From contig NZ_BMTD01000016.1 of NCBI RefSeq assembly GCF_014649495.1, forward strand, positions 1 to 64,000: a stretch of 64,000 nucleotides of DNA. The letters run 5' to 3'. The notes under the pieces are model-generated. The model was not told the DNA's origin. It searched no databases and was given only the letters and a program-made list of their open reading frames with translations. The DNA comes from Streptomyces filipinensis. Lineage in GTDB: Bacteria > Actinomycetota > Actinomycetes > Streptomycetales > Streptomycetaceae. The position numbers and the translations under genes are program-made. Of this stretch, positions 35,372 through 43,371 are shown in pieces; the stretch's first letter is position 1, and each line of letters begins with the position of its first letter.

Positions 35372-37137
35372 TCGTAGGAGAACCGGCCGTTCACACTCGG
35401 GCGGTGCGGGCGCAGCAGGTAGTTCTCCGCCAGTTCCTCCAGCAGGTCCTCGGCGCGCTGGTCACTGATCCCGAGGGTCGCGGCGGCGAGCGCCGGCGTG
35501 AGCCGGTCGGGGGCGACGGAAGACGACAGCCCGTGGGCCAGGGACCGCGACTCGGCGGACAGTGTCGCGAGCGTCCGGTCGAATCCTGCCCGCACGCCCT
35601 GCGGATCGCTGTCGACGCCCCCGGACGCGAGGACCCACGCGGTGGCCTGCCGAGCCGTCCAGTGCGGACGGCGGCGCAACTGCGCCGCGATCGCGAAGAG
35701 CGCGCCCGGCAGCCCCCGGCACAACCGGGCGAGCTGTCGCAGTCCTTCGGGGTCCAGGGCGATGGAGTGCCCCGGTACGGAGGATGCGAGCAGTCGCAGA
35801 CAGTCGTCGAAGGGCAGTCCGGCGAGATCGACGTGGACCGCCGTCGAGGACACGAACAGCCGTCTACGACTGCCGATCACCACGCCGCAGCCGGCACCTG
35901 ACGGCAGCAGCGGCGTCAGTTCCTCCACGTCGCACACGTCGTCGAGCACCACCAGAACGCGCAGGTCGGCGGTCCAGGTACGGAACAGCAGGCTCAGGTC
36001 GGTCGTACTCTGCCGCAACTGCATCTCTGTCGCACCGAGTCCGCGCAGGAACGAACGGAGGATCTCGGCGGGCCGCACCCGCCGACCGGCGCCGTCACGC
36101 AGACGTGCGTGGAGTCGCCCGTCCGGGTAGTGACCGCTCACCTGATGCGCGGCGTGCAGACACAGTTCGCTCTTCCCCGTGCCGGGGGCACCGCCCACGA
36201 CCACGAGCGGCCGGTCCTCCCGCGCCCGGCCGGCCAGTACCTCCGTGAGGCGCGCCAGCTGGCCGGCGCGTCCGGTCAGACGCTCGCGCGGGGCCGGCAG
36301 ATGGCAGGGCGGCCGGGTGGCCGCGGACACGACCGTGAGCCGCCCGCCGGGACGCAGCAGCGCCTCGTCCGACGTGAGCACGGCCGTGTGCAGGGCTCGG
36401 AGTTGGGGTGAAGGATCGAGTCCCAGCTCGGTGGCGATCCGCTCGCGTGCCCGGCGGTAGACCTGAAGCGCTTCCGCCCGCCGGTCCATGCGGTAGAGCG
36501 CCGTCATCAGATTGCCCTGGGCCCACTCGTCCGTCGGTTCCTGCACGGCCATCGAGGTGAGTTCGCCGAGGACTTCATGGTGCCGGCCGAGGTGCAGGTC
36601 GGATTCGATGCGCAAGTGGTGTGCGCTGGTGCGCAGTTCCTTCAGCCGGATGGCCTCAGCCTTCAGCATGGGCCCCTTGCGCACGTCCACCAGGGCGTCG
36701 TCCCGCCACAGCCGCAGCGCCGCGGCGGCTGTGTCACGGGCCCCGGCGAAGTCTCCGTCGTGGAACTCCGCTCGGGCACGGGCGAGCAACGGCTCGCAAC
36801 GGAAGACGTCCACGTGGTCGGCGGGCAGCGACAGCTGGTAACCGCCGTCGACCGTGCCCAGCAGCGGCCCGGCCGCACGTACCGCGCCGCCGCTCCTCGG
36901 ATTGCCGAGGGAGAACCGCTTCCTGAGCTGGTACACGTACGTCTGCAACGCGGTGGGCGCGCTGGCCGGCGGATTGTCGTTCCACAGTTCGTCCATGAGG
37001 TGCTCGAAGGGCACCACCCGGCCCGCGTTGAGTACGAGCACCGCCAGTGTCTGGCGTACTTTCTGGGCGGCCGGCGCCATGTCGACGCGGTGATCGTCCC
37101 CGTAGGCCTGAAGCGGCCCGAGAAGGTTGATTCTCAT
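35305..37137 (-). CDS. SARP-family activator with NB-ARC ATPase domain
   Basis: 610 residues. OmpR-like winged helix (about 1-95: MRINLLGPLQAYG, TLAVLVLNAGRVVPFEHLMD, LQTYVYQLRKRF), bacterial transcriptional activation domain (about 100-245: DEWAQGNLMTALYRMDRRAE), then NB-ARC (about 280-600) with P-loop VVGGAPGTGKSEL and Walker B VLVVLDDVCD. There are no TPRs at the end, so it is shorter than AfsR. SARPs bind 11-bp-period direct repeats; two such sites in this cluster are its likely targets. Confidence 0.93.
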   Translation of the reverse strand: MRINLLGPLQAYGDDHRVDMAPAAQKVRQTLAVLVLNAGRVVPFEHLMDELWNDNPPASAPTALQTYVYQLRKRFSLGNPRSGGAVRAAGPLLGTVDGGYQLSLPADHVDVFRCEPLLARARAEFHDGDFAGARDTAAAALRLWRDDALVDVRKGPMLKAEAIRLKELRTSAHHLRIESDLHLGRHHEVLGELTSMAVQEPTDEWAQGNLMTALYRMDRRAEALQVYRRARERIATELGLDPSPQLRALHTAVLTSDEALLRPGGRLTVVSAATRPPCHLPAPRERLTGRAGQLARLTEVLAGRAREDRPLVVVGGAPGTGKSELCLHAAHQVSGHYPDGRLHARLRDGAGRRVRPAEILRSFLRGLGATEMQLRQSTTDLSLLFRTWTADLRVLVVLDDVCDVEELTPLLPSGAGCGVVIGSRRRLFVSSTAVHVDLAGLPFDDCLRLLASSVPGHSIALDPEGLRQLARLCRGLPGALFAIAAQLRRRPHWTARQATAWVLASGGVDSDPQGVRAGFDRTLATLSAESRSLAHGLSSSVAPDRLTPALAAATLGISDQRAEDLLEELAENYLLRPHRPSVNGRFSYEWEPGTSPFATRPGSASVMRSA

Positions 37138-37176
37138 GAAAATCGCCTTGCCTCAGGTTCGTGCGGTCCCCCTCGG

Positions 37177-37240
37177 ACCGGCCGTCGGCGCCACCGCCGG
37201 GCCCGGCCACTCGGGCCCGGCGGTGGCGCCGACGGCCGGT
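37177..37240. terminator. 29-bp perfect hairpin terminator
   Basis: Bases 37177-37205 and 37212-37240 are exact complements over 29 bp with a 6-nt loop. The right arm ends 1 bp from the stop of the IPNS-like gene and the left arm is 39 bp upstream of the SARP1 start. It should end transcription of the AspH-QueC-oxygenase operon and insulate SARP1, whose own promoter must then lie within or right after the hairpin. Confidence 0.8.
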
Positions 37241-37241
37241 G

Positions 37242-38267
37242 TCAGGAGTTCCCGGACCCGGCCACCGCGGCCAGGTGGGGATGGTGCCGGGCGACGATGT
37301 CGGGGAAGGAGCGGACCAGCCCCTTCATGACGTTGTCGCCGTAGAGGGCGAACAGAGGGTTGCCGACGACGTCGATGACTCCGTCGGCGCCCTCGACGTA
37401 AGGGCTGGGCAGTGACTGCATCGTGGCGTCCAGCCGGGGGTTGTAGAAGAAGGGAATGGAGTAGCGGTCGACGCCCGGGGCGGGCCGGACCACCCGGTGG
37501 AGGGTGGCGCGCACATAGCCCCGCGTCGCCACTTCCAGCAGTTCTCCCAGATTGACCACGAACGCCCCCGGGATCACCGGTACGTCCGCGAACCGGTCGT
37601 CCTCGACCGCGACCTGAAGGCCGCCGTTGTCGTCCTGGACGAGCAGGGTGAGCAGCCCGAGGTCGTTGTGAATGCCGGTCCCCTGGTCGGAACCGGTGCC
37701 CTCGCTCGTCTGCGTGGGACCGGGGTAGTGCAGAAGCTTGAGGTGGATCTGTGGATCCGGGTCGACCACGTCGTCCAGGAAGTCGGCGGGGGCGTCGAGC
37801 GACTCGAGCAGGAGCCCCAGCAGCCGGTGTGACAGATCGGTCAGCCGAGTGATCCAGGACTCGACGGCCGGGCGCAGCTCGGGCATCGCGGCAGGCCACT
37901 CGTTCGGGCCGATCAGGCACCGGTAGGCGGGATCCCCGGGCTCGGACGGCCTCGCGGGCTGCTCCGGGCCGATGTCCAGCTGCCGGCGCTGGTCGGGCAC
38001 ACCTCGGGTGTGTTCGCGGCCGAGTTCGGAGTAGCCGCGGAACAGCGGCGAGTCGAGGATGTTCAGCGCGAGCCGGTCGGCCTCGGGCAGCTCGAAGAAC
38101 CGGCGGGTGAGGTCGAGCATGTCGTCGGCGTCCTCGATGCCGTGGCCGACGAGCTGGAAGAAGCCGATCTCGTGCACGGCCCTGCGCAACCGCAGCAGGA
38201 ACTCTGCCCGGGCTTCTGGCGAACCGGCGGCGTCCCGGAGATCGAGCACGGGGAACGGGTCGGTCAT
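37242..38267 (-). CDS. Isopenicillin-N-synthase-like 2OG/Fe(II) oxygenase
   Basis: 341 residues. The N-terminal DIOX_N domain (FPVLDLRDAAGSPEAR, GFFQLVGHGI) is followed by a 2OG-FeII_Oxy domain with His-x-Asp in GIHNDLGLLTLL, distal His in YVRATLHRVV, and the 2OG/substrate-binding RYSIPFF. The family covers hydroxylation, desaturation and ring closure in natural-product pathways. Its ATG overlaps the QueC stop (ATGA at 38264-38267) and follows AAGGAG. This tight coupling to queC hints that it acts in the deazapurine branch. Confidence 0.9.
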   Translation of the reverse strand: MTDPFPVLDLRDAAGSPEARAEFLLRLRRAVHEIGFFQLVGHGIEDADDMLDLTRRFFELPEADRLALNILDSPLFRGYSELGREHTRGVPDQRRQLDIGPEQPARPSEPGDPAYRCLIGPNEWPAAMPELRPAVESWITRLTDLSHRLLGLLLESLDAPADFLDDVVDPDPQIHLKLLHYPGPTQTSEGTGSDQGTGIHNDLGLLTLLVQDDNGGLQVAVEDDRFADVPVIPGAFVVNLGELLEVATRGYVRATLHRVVRPAPGVDRYSIPFFYNPRLDATMQSLPSPYVEGADGVIDVVGNPLFALYGDNVMKGLVRSFPDIVARHHPHLAAVAGSGNS

Positions 38268-38953
38268 GACAGCTCCTTCGAATCGCTGTTCTGGTAGGTC
38301 GTCGGATCGGTCACGCCGGCGTCCCGGAACGCCTGCCGGCGCTCCTCGCAGGCTGCGCACCGCCCGCACTGGAGCGTGTCGCCGCGAAAGCAGCTCCAGG
38401 TGTCGGTCCAGGGGACGCCGAGTTCCTCACCGAGTGACACCACGTCGCTCTTGCGCAGCTTGACCAGCGGGGCTGTCAGGGTCAGGTCGGGATGCGCGTA
38501 TCCGTGGGTCGCGATCCGCTCCATGGCGAGGAAGGAATCGATGAAGGCGGCGTTGCTGTCGGGTGCGGCCTGGAGGTCGTCGACCACTCCGACGGCCACC
38601 GCTTGCGCCTGCTGGGCGACGGCGACGGCGAAGGCGACGGACAGCAGGAGGGCGTTGCGGTTGGGTACTACGTTCGGGCTGCCGCCGGACGACCCGCTCC
38701 GGTGATCCGGCACGTCGATGGTCGGGTCGGTGAGCGAGGAGCCGCTCAGGAGCTTGCCGACGGGGCTGAGGTCGACGACGTCGTGGGGCACCCCGAGAGT
38801 TCGAGCCGCCTTCGCGGCGAAGCGGTGCTCGATGAGATGACGCTGTCCGTAGTTCACAGATAGCAGGTGGAGTGTGTGTCCTTGCGCCTGGAGGTGGTAG
38901 GCCATGGTGACCGAGTCCAGGCCGCCGGACACGATTGCGACGGTTTTCGGCAT
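38264..38953 (-). CDS. queC: 7-cyano-7-deazaguanine (preQ0) synthase QueC
   Basis: 229 residues. It converts 7-carboxy-7-deazaguanine to preQ0 with ATP and ammonia. The PP-loop is VSGGLDSVTM at the N-terminus, NVVPNRNALLLS is the family signature, and four zinc cysteines lie in CFRGDTLQCGRCAACEERR near the C-terminus. ATG 38953 has GGAAG upstream. It follows the AspH-like gene after 103 bp and is coupled to the IPNS-like oxygenase. The other three pathway genes lie 1.5 kb away in the folE-queD-queE operon. Confidence 0.97.
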   Translation of the reverse strand: MPKTVAIVSGGLDSVTMAYHLQAQGHTLHLLSVNYGQRHLIEHRFAAKAARTLGVPHDVVDLSPVGKLLSGSSLTDPTIDVPDHRSGSSGGSPNVVPNRNALLLSVAFAVAVAQQAQAVAVGVVDDLQAAPDSNAAFIDSFLAMERIATHGYAHPDLTLTAPLVKLRKSDVVSLGEELGVPWTDTWSCFRGDTLQCGRCAACEERRQAFRDAGVTDPTTYQNSDSKELS

Positions 38954-39056
38954 GTGTCGACTTCCGGCAGACGGAAAAGGGACGGAGGGTCAGTACCTGA
39001 GGGTCAGGACTGCGGTGCGCTGTGCGCCGGAGCGGCGGCGGACGCAGGGGCGTCCG

Positions 39057-40037
39057 TCACGGCGTCGGCGTGGCCGGGACGGCGAGGCGGGTCGATTCCC
39101 GGCCCTTGCGGTAGGTCAGTTCGACCTCGGGCCGCGGACCGTCCAGCCTCGTGGTGATGGTCCGCTCCTCGCTCCAGCCGACCAGGCGGTATTCGTTTCC
39201 GCCGAGGGCCACCAGCGGGAAGAGGTGGTCTTGCGGCGAGCGGACGGCCAGTTCCGTGCCGGTGTCGACGATGCCGAAGCCGGCCTGCGGCTGCGCGCCG
39301 GTGAGCGACCCGAACACCTCTATCTCCAGCAGGTGCTCCGGCGCGTCGAACGAACACCGCGCGGCTTTGCGCTCCTGGCCGGTCGTGGCCACGCCCGGAC
39401 GGTTGTAGAGCACATCCGGGCCGTCGAAGTAGTCGGCCCAGTCGGCCGGGAACAGCCGCGCGAGCTCCGGTGTGACGAGCACGTCCACGACGAGATGCAC
39501 CCGGTGCTCGGGTCCGAGGTTCTGGATCTGGTGTTTGCGGCTGAAGTCACCGAACCAGAACTCACCGGGCTGCCAGCGATGAATTTCTCCGTCGAGGTCG
39601 AGCGAGGCTTCCTCGTGGGTGATGACGGGGATGTGCAGCCGGGCCAGACCCCAGTCCGGGGCGAACTTGGCGTCGCAATGGCGGTATCCGATGACTCCGG
39701 GGCCGAGGTCCAGGAACCGGGCGGCGTAGAGGGGGCCGGGAATGGCGTGCAGGATCTCCCGCACGTACGGCATGTCGTCCAGCCACTCGGTGTCGGCGAA
39801 CTCCGCGCTGCCGGGGCCGCCGGGGTCGGTGCGTGTCTTGTCACCACCGGGGCTGCGCACCGGGAGACAGCGCCAGTCCTGTTCGGCCCACCTGGAGACT
39901 CGCCCGTTCTCGTGCGAGCTCTGTTCGTCCCACAGGTGGTCGCGTGCGGTCAGGAGGTCGGCCAGCAGCCGCTCGGCGTCCAGCTCGGGAAGCAGCCGGG
40001 CCGCTTCCGCAGGCGTGGAGGAATCAATGGTGTTCAT
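39057..40037 (-). CDS. Aspartyl/asparaginyl beta-hydroxylase-like oxygenase
   Basis: 326 residues. The central cupin domain (about residues 110-195) has LGPGVIGYRHCDAKF, GLARLHIPVITH, LDGEIHRWQPGEFWFGDFSR, then KHQIQNLGPEHRVHLVVDVL. This matches the PF05118 pattern (R-x-H, W-x-x-G-E-x-W-x-x-D, H...N...R-x-H-L-V). The C-terminal 110 residues are extra and unassigned. ATG 40037 follows AAAGGA. Members hydroxylate amino-acid side chains in peptides or on carrier proteins. It is the first gene of the AspH-queC-oxygenase operon. Confidence 0.8.
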   Translation of the reverse strand: MNTIDSSTPAEAARLLPELDAERLLADLLTARDHLWDEQSSHENGRVSRWAEQDWRCLPVRSPGGDKTRTDPGGPGSAEFADTEWLDDMPYVREILHAIPGPLYAARFLDLGPGVIGYRHCDAKFAPDWGLARLHIPVITHEEASLDLDGEIHRWQPGEFWFGDFSRKHQIQNLGPEHRVHLVVDVLVTPELARLFPADWADYFDGPDVLYNRPGVATTGQERKAARCSFDAPEHLLEIEVFGSLTGAQPQAGFGIVDTGTELAVRSPQDHLFPLVALGGNEYRLVGWSEERTITTRLDGPRPEVELTYRKGRESTRLAVPATPTP

Positions 40038-40405
40038 CGTTGTCCTTTCATGTCGACCGGACCGGATGCGCGGATGCGCCCAAGAGAGCGGCCTGTTGTT
40101 CGCCGCTCCGTGACCGGGACGCGGCCGACGACCGCCGCGCACGGGGAAGCCGGCGGAAACCACGTTTCGACGAGGAACGCCCGAAGCGGCAGCCGGTGCC
40201 GAACCCCTGCGGAGCACACTCGCCGGAACCGCGAAGCCCGTCGCCGGTGGGCGCGGCGGAACGGCGGGAGCGCGGTGAGAGTCCGGTTCGGCGCTGCCGG
40301 TACGCGTGGCCACCCGGTGCGGAGCGCGTGGTCCGGCGGCTCCGGCTACCGGATCATCGACCCCGGCAGGACGTGGGCGGCCCACTGGCGGAGCCGGACG
40401 GCTCG
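40038..40405. other. Intergenic region between folE and the AspH-like operon
   Basis: 368 bp downstream of the folE stop and upstream of the AspH-like start. No gene is evident and no TTGAG-type SARP repeat was found. It should carry the promoter of the AspH-queC operon. Confidence 0.5.
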
Positions 40406-40996
40406 TCAGGCCCGGAGCAGGTCGAACAGCTCGCCCCGGAGCCCGGGGTCCGTGCCGAAGTCCCCGCGATACGCGGTCGACGTCATCTGCGCGGGAGCCT
40501 TGATGCCGCGCATCGACATGCAGAGGTGCTCGCCCTTCGCTATCACCGCGACGTCCGGGGTGCCGCTCAGGGTGCTGATCTCCAGCGCGATCTGGTCCAC
40601 GAGACGCTCCTGGACCTGCAGCCTGTGCGCGTACTGATGGGCGACCCTGGCGAACTTCGACAGGCCGAGCAGTTGACCCGTCGGGCGGTACGCGATCGTC
40701 ACGGAGCAGTTGAACGGCAGGAGGTGGTGCTCGCACAGCGACCAGACCTGAATGCCCGAGACGACCACGAGTTGGCTCGTGCCGATCGACTCGAAAAGCG
40801 TGCCCAGCGAACCCGGGTCGTAGTTGATGAACTCGCGCCACCAGCGGGCGAACCGCGCAGGGGTGTCGCGCAGTCCGTCACGATCGGGGTCCTCGCCGAT
40901 CTCCTCCAGCAACTGGCGGGCGATCCCGACCAGTGGGTCCTCGGCCGTCCTGGTCGCCGACGGGTCACCGTCGAGTTCCATATCTGTCACCGACAT
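40406..40996 (-). CDS. folE: GTP cyclohydrolase I FolE (cluster copy)
   Basis: 196 residues. It opens GTP to 7,8-dihydroneopterin triphosphate, the first step toward preQ0. Key features are the zinc Cys and His of WSLCEHHLLPF, the second zinc Cys in AKGEHLCMSMRG, and LLGLSKFARV. The ending (MTSTAYRGDFGTDP) is typical. Start ATG 40996 (or 40981) follows AAAGGC. It is the last gene of the operon smORF-methyltransferase-queE-queD-folE. A second housekeeping folE is expected elsewhere, so this copy supplies the pathway. Confidence 0.95.
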   Translation of the reverse strand: MSVTDMELDGDPSATRTAEDPLVGIARQLLEEIGEDPDRDGLRDTPARFARWWREFINYDPGSLGTLFESIGTSQLVVVSGIQVWSLCEHHLLPFNCSVTIAYRPTGQLLGLSKFARVAHQYAHRLQVQERLVDQIALEISTLSGTPDVAVIAKGEHLCMSMRGIKAPAQMTSTAYRGDFGTDPGLRGELFDLLRA

Positions 40997-41033
40997 GCGG
41001 CTGCCTTTCGTCCGGGCTTCGTCGTCGCCGGCC

Positions 41034-41396
41034 TCACGGCCGGTACTCGGCCCACGTCTTGGGAGTCTCGGAGATACGGACACAGGTCAACTCGGGAAAC
41101 TCCATCACCCATGTCTTGTAGATCCAGGCGGCCATGTTCTCGGCCGTCGGGTTTTCGTCCATCACATCGTTCAGATGCCGGTGATCAAGCTGCTTGTCCA
41201 TCCATTCCTTGAACGCGGACAGCTCTCCGTAGTCGCGAACGAAGCCCACGGGCAGCAGACTCGCGTCATCGGCTGCGAGTTCCAGCTCGATCACGTAGTT
41301 GTGCCCGTGCATCCGGGCGCACTGGTGATCCGGAGCAAGACCGGAGAGCCGATGGCTGGCCGAGAATTCAAATTTCTTCGTGATCCGAAATGTCAT
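41034..41396 (-). CDS. queD: 6-carboxy-5,6,7,8-tetrahydropterin synthase QueD
   Basis: 120 residues. It turns dihydroneopterin triphosphate into 6-carboxytetrahydropterin. The CxxxHGH motif (CARMHGHNY) supplies the catalytic Cys and two zinc His; the first zinc His is in FSASHRL; VRDYGEL and LDHRHLND are signature blocks. ATG 41396 is preceded by GAAGGGAA. It lies 35 bp after queE and 37 bp before folE. Confidence 0.97.
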   Translation of the reverse strand: MTFRITKKFEFSASHRLSGLAPDHQCARMHGHNYVIELELAADDASLLPVGFVRDYGELSAFKEWMDKQLDHRHLNDVMDENPTAENMAAWIYKTWVMEFPELTCVRISETPKTWAEYRP

Positions 41397-41431
41397 CGGA
41401 CGAGTTCCCTTCTTCTTGTGCGGGCCGTGGG

Positions 41432-42145
41432 TCACACGCCGCGTTTTTCGCCCCACAGCAGGGTGTGGAGTCTCGTCGTCAGGTTCCAGCCGCGCTCCAC
41501 CACCGCGTCGGCCAACTCGCCCATGTGTTTGGTGACGTCGTCGGCGGTACGCCCGATCGGCATGATCCACACCGAGGGGAGGTCGAAGTCGGTGACCAGC
41601 TGCGCCACTTCGTCGAGATCGCGGGTGTTCTGGCAGACGAACTTGAACGTGCTGCCCGGCAGGGCCGAAAGGCTGGTGAGAGCGGCGGGGACGATCCTGC
41701 GCCGCAGGGGGTCACCGGAGTGCGACAGCTTGGGCGAGACGTTGAACCGGACGCCAGCGGCGACGAGTTCGGGGTGCGCGGCGTGCGTTCCGTTCGTCTC
41801 GATCTCGATCTCTTTACCGCGTTCGGTCAGCGCTGCCACCAGAGGGATCAGCCGTTCCTGCTGGCCCAGGGGCTCACCGCCCGAGATCACGATCAGTTCG
41901 GTGTCGAACGCGAGCAGCTCTTCGACGACGTCTCCGACCGGGCGCCGGTGAAGCTCCTTGCGGGGATCGTGGGCGATCCCGCCGTCAGCGGCTCCGACCC
42001 AGTCCCACGTGTAGGGCGTATCGCACCACGAGCACGACAGATTGCACCCGCCGAGTCGCAGGAACGCGCACCTGCGTCCCATGGACCGACCCTCACCCTG
42101 GACGGTCGGACCGAAGACTTCGTTGACCACGAGATCCTGTTCCAT
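41432..42145 (-). CDS. queE: 7-carboxy-7-deazaguanine synthase QueE
   Basis: A 237-residue radical SAM enzyme that contracts carboxytetrahydropterin to 7-carboxy-7-deazaguanine. The 4Fe-4S motif is CNLSCSWCDT (CxxxCxxC), preceded by TVQGEGRSMG; SAM-binding ELIVISGGEPL follows, and FNVSPKLSHSG is the product-binding signature. It lies 13 bp after the methyltransferase stop. With QueD, FolE and QueC it completes the GTP-to-preQ0 pathway in one cluster. Confidence 0.97.
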   Translation of the reverse strand: MEQDLVVNEVFGPTVQGEGRSMGRRCAFLRLGGCNLSCSWCDTPYTWDWVGAADGGIAHDPRKELHRRPVGDVVEELLAFDTELIVISGGEPLGQQERLIPLVAALTERGKEIEIETNGTHAAHPELVAAGVRFNVSPKLSHSGDPLRRRIVPAALTSLSALPGSTFKFVCQNTRDLDEVAQLVTDFDLPSVWIMPIGRTADDVTKHMGELADAVVERGWNLTTRLHTLLWGEKRGV

Positions 42146-42158
42146 GGCGCACCGCCTC

Positions 42159-42941
42159 CTAGGGGTGGGACGGCTCGACGGCCGTCGGCTTCTGCGCCTG
42201 CACGATGAACCAATGCCGGCTCAGCCGGACGCCCTGATCGACGGAGACCGCGGCGACATATCGATCGAACGCCTCCTTGTCCGCCGCGGAATCGTAGTTG
42301 TCGACGATCGGCACTTGGTGCAGGAATGTGTTCAGGTCGTCCGGCGAGTGGTAGAACTCCTCGAACAGGAACGCCTGATTTCGTGTCACGACGAAGCCCG
42401 CGTCGGAGAGTTCGAGGGCAACTTCGTCCGCCAAGGGCCTGCCGTTCCAGCTGTCGAAATTCTGGCCGCGGCCGAACGTCTCCTTGAGTTCGCGCGCGTC
42501 CTGCTCGCCGATCCCCATGTACATCACGACCCCACCGGGGCGCAGCACCCGCTCGAACTCGCCGGCGATCAGCGGACCGCGGCGGGACGTGATCACATCG
42601 GCGTATCCGTCAGGCAGCCCCGTATGTGCGGCGTCGCGCAGCTCGAACGTGACATGCGGCAGACCTGCCTCGGCCCGATACCGTGCGGCGCACTCCAGCA
42701 TCGACGGCGACAGATCGATCCCGGTCACGACGCCGTACGGTCGTGAGATGCGCAACAGACTGCGCCCGTCGGCACAGCCGACATCCAGCAGTCGGGCCTG
42801 TGGCGTTCCCAGCGCGGTCGCCAGTTCGTCGAAGACGGCGTCCGGGCGGCCGTCGGCGAACACGTCGGTGCTGCGCGCATCGCTGAAGTAGCCGCCGAAC
42901 CGCTCGGCCACCCGGGAGTAGAACTCCGCGTCCATCGTCAT
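42159..42941 (-). CDS. SAM-dependent class I methyltransferase
   Basis: 260 residues. Motif I is LLDVGCADGRSLL, with GIDLSPSML, ELRDAAHTGLPDGYADV and FERVLRPGGVVMYMG following. The C-terminal half has FLFEEFYHSPDDLNTFLHQV. The target (O-, N- or C-methylation) cannot be told. ATG 42941 has GGAGG 10 nt upstream and shares its A with the stop of a 46-codon gene (TGATG). Placement at the head of the preQ0 operon suggests a deazapurine- or peptide-modifying role. Confidence 0.9.
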   Translation of the reverse strand: MTMDAEFYSRVAERFGGYFSDARSTDVFADGRPDAVFDELATALGTPQARLLDVGCADGRSLLRISRPYGVVTGIDLSPSMLECAARYRAEAGLPHVTFELRDAAHTGLPDGYADVITSRRGPLIAGEFERVLRPGGVVMYMGIGEQDARELKETFGRGQNFDSWNGRPLADEVALELSDAGFVVTRNQAFLFEEFYHSPDDLNTFLHQVPIVDNYDSAADKEAFDRYVAAVSVDQGVRLSRHWFIVQAQKPTAVEPSHP

Positions 42942-43081
42942 CAGTCGTGCACCTCCTCTTGGGCCAGGGCCAAGAGGAGGCTCTGGTGCGCACGCACCGC
43001 TTCTCTCGTGCCGCGCCGCGATTCGGTATGCGGGACGCCGCACGCGGCGGGTGTCACCACGTCCCAGGTCACTACGGTCAT
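42941..43081 (-). CDS. 46-residue small protein, first gene of the preQ0 operon
   Basis: ATG 43081 is preceded by a perfect AAGGAG with 8-nt spacing. The 46-codon frame has about 82% G/C at third positions and its TGA overlaps the methyltransferase ATG (TGATG), so translation is coupled. The protein starts MTVVTWDVVTPAACGVPH, then has a basic stretch (ESRRGTREAVRAHQ) and a Leu-rich acidic end (SLLLALAQEEVHD). No family is recognised. It could be a peptide substrate, a helper of the methyltransferase, or a leader peptide. Confidence 0.7.
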   Translation of the reverse strand: MTVVTWDVVTPAACGVPHTESRRGTREAVRAHQSLLLALAQEEVHD

Positions 43082-43311
43082 TCGGACCACTCCTTGAGGG
43101 CTGTCCCCCCGAAGGGGCGCCGAGGTCGGCAGGACCCACTTTCCGGTGTCGCCCTATCGGCACGGCATCACGGCGCATCCACGGCACGGACAGGGACGGG
43201 ATAGGGCGGTGATAGCGCGGTCATGCGGCCACGATGGGCACCTGGTTCACGCTGGTGTCAGTGACGCCCGGACGGACCGCCGAACGGGTCGCGGAGGTAA
43301 GGAGAATCGAG

Positions 43312-43371
43312 ATGGCCATCATGAAGTCGCCGGCCGATGAGCTACCCGCCCTCAACACGCCGTGGACGTGA
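43312..43371 (+). CDS. 19-residue ORF with ideal ribosome binding site
   Basis: AAGGAG at 43299-43304 lies 7 nt before ATG 43312; the frame encodes MAIMKSPADELPALNTPWT and stops at 43371. Only 2 of 18 non-start codons end in A/T. It lies on the plus strand in the gap between the preQ0 operon and SARP2 and overlaps the SARP2 3' end by 20 bp, convergently. Such a short, well-initiated ORF may be a peptide precursor; chance is a real alternative. Confidence 0.4.
   Translation: MAIMKSPADELPALNTPWT

Noticed and set aside
38264..42941. Dpd-type DNA modification system using preQ0
   Set aside because: DpdA (Tgt-like transglycosylase) and the Dpd restriction genes are absent; the que genes are embedded among biosynthetic enzymes instead.
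43221..43323. Minus-strand 33-residue ORF (starts MMAISILL) in the SARP2 upstream gap
   Set aside because: No ribosome binding site on that strand, and the same bases carry a much better initiated plus-strand ORF.
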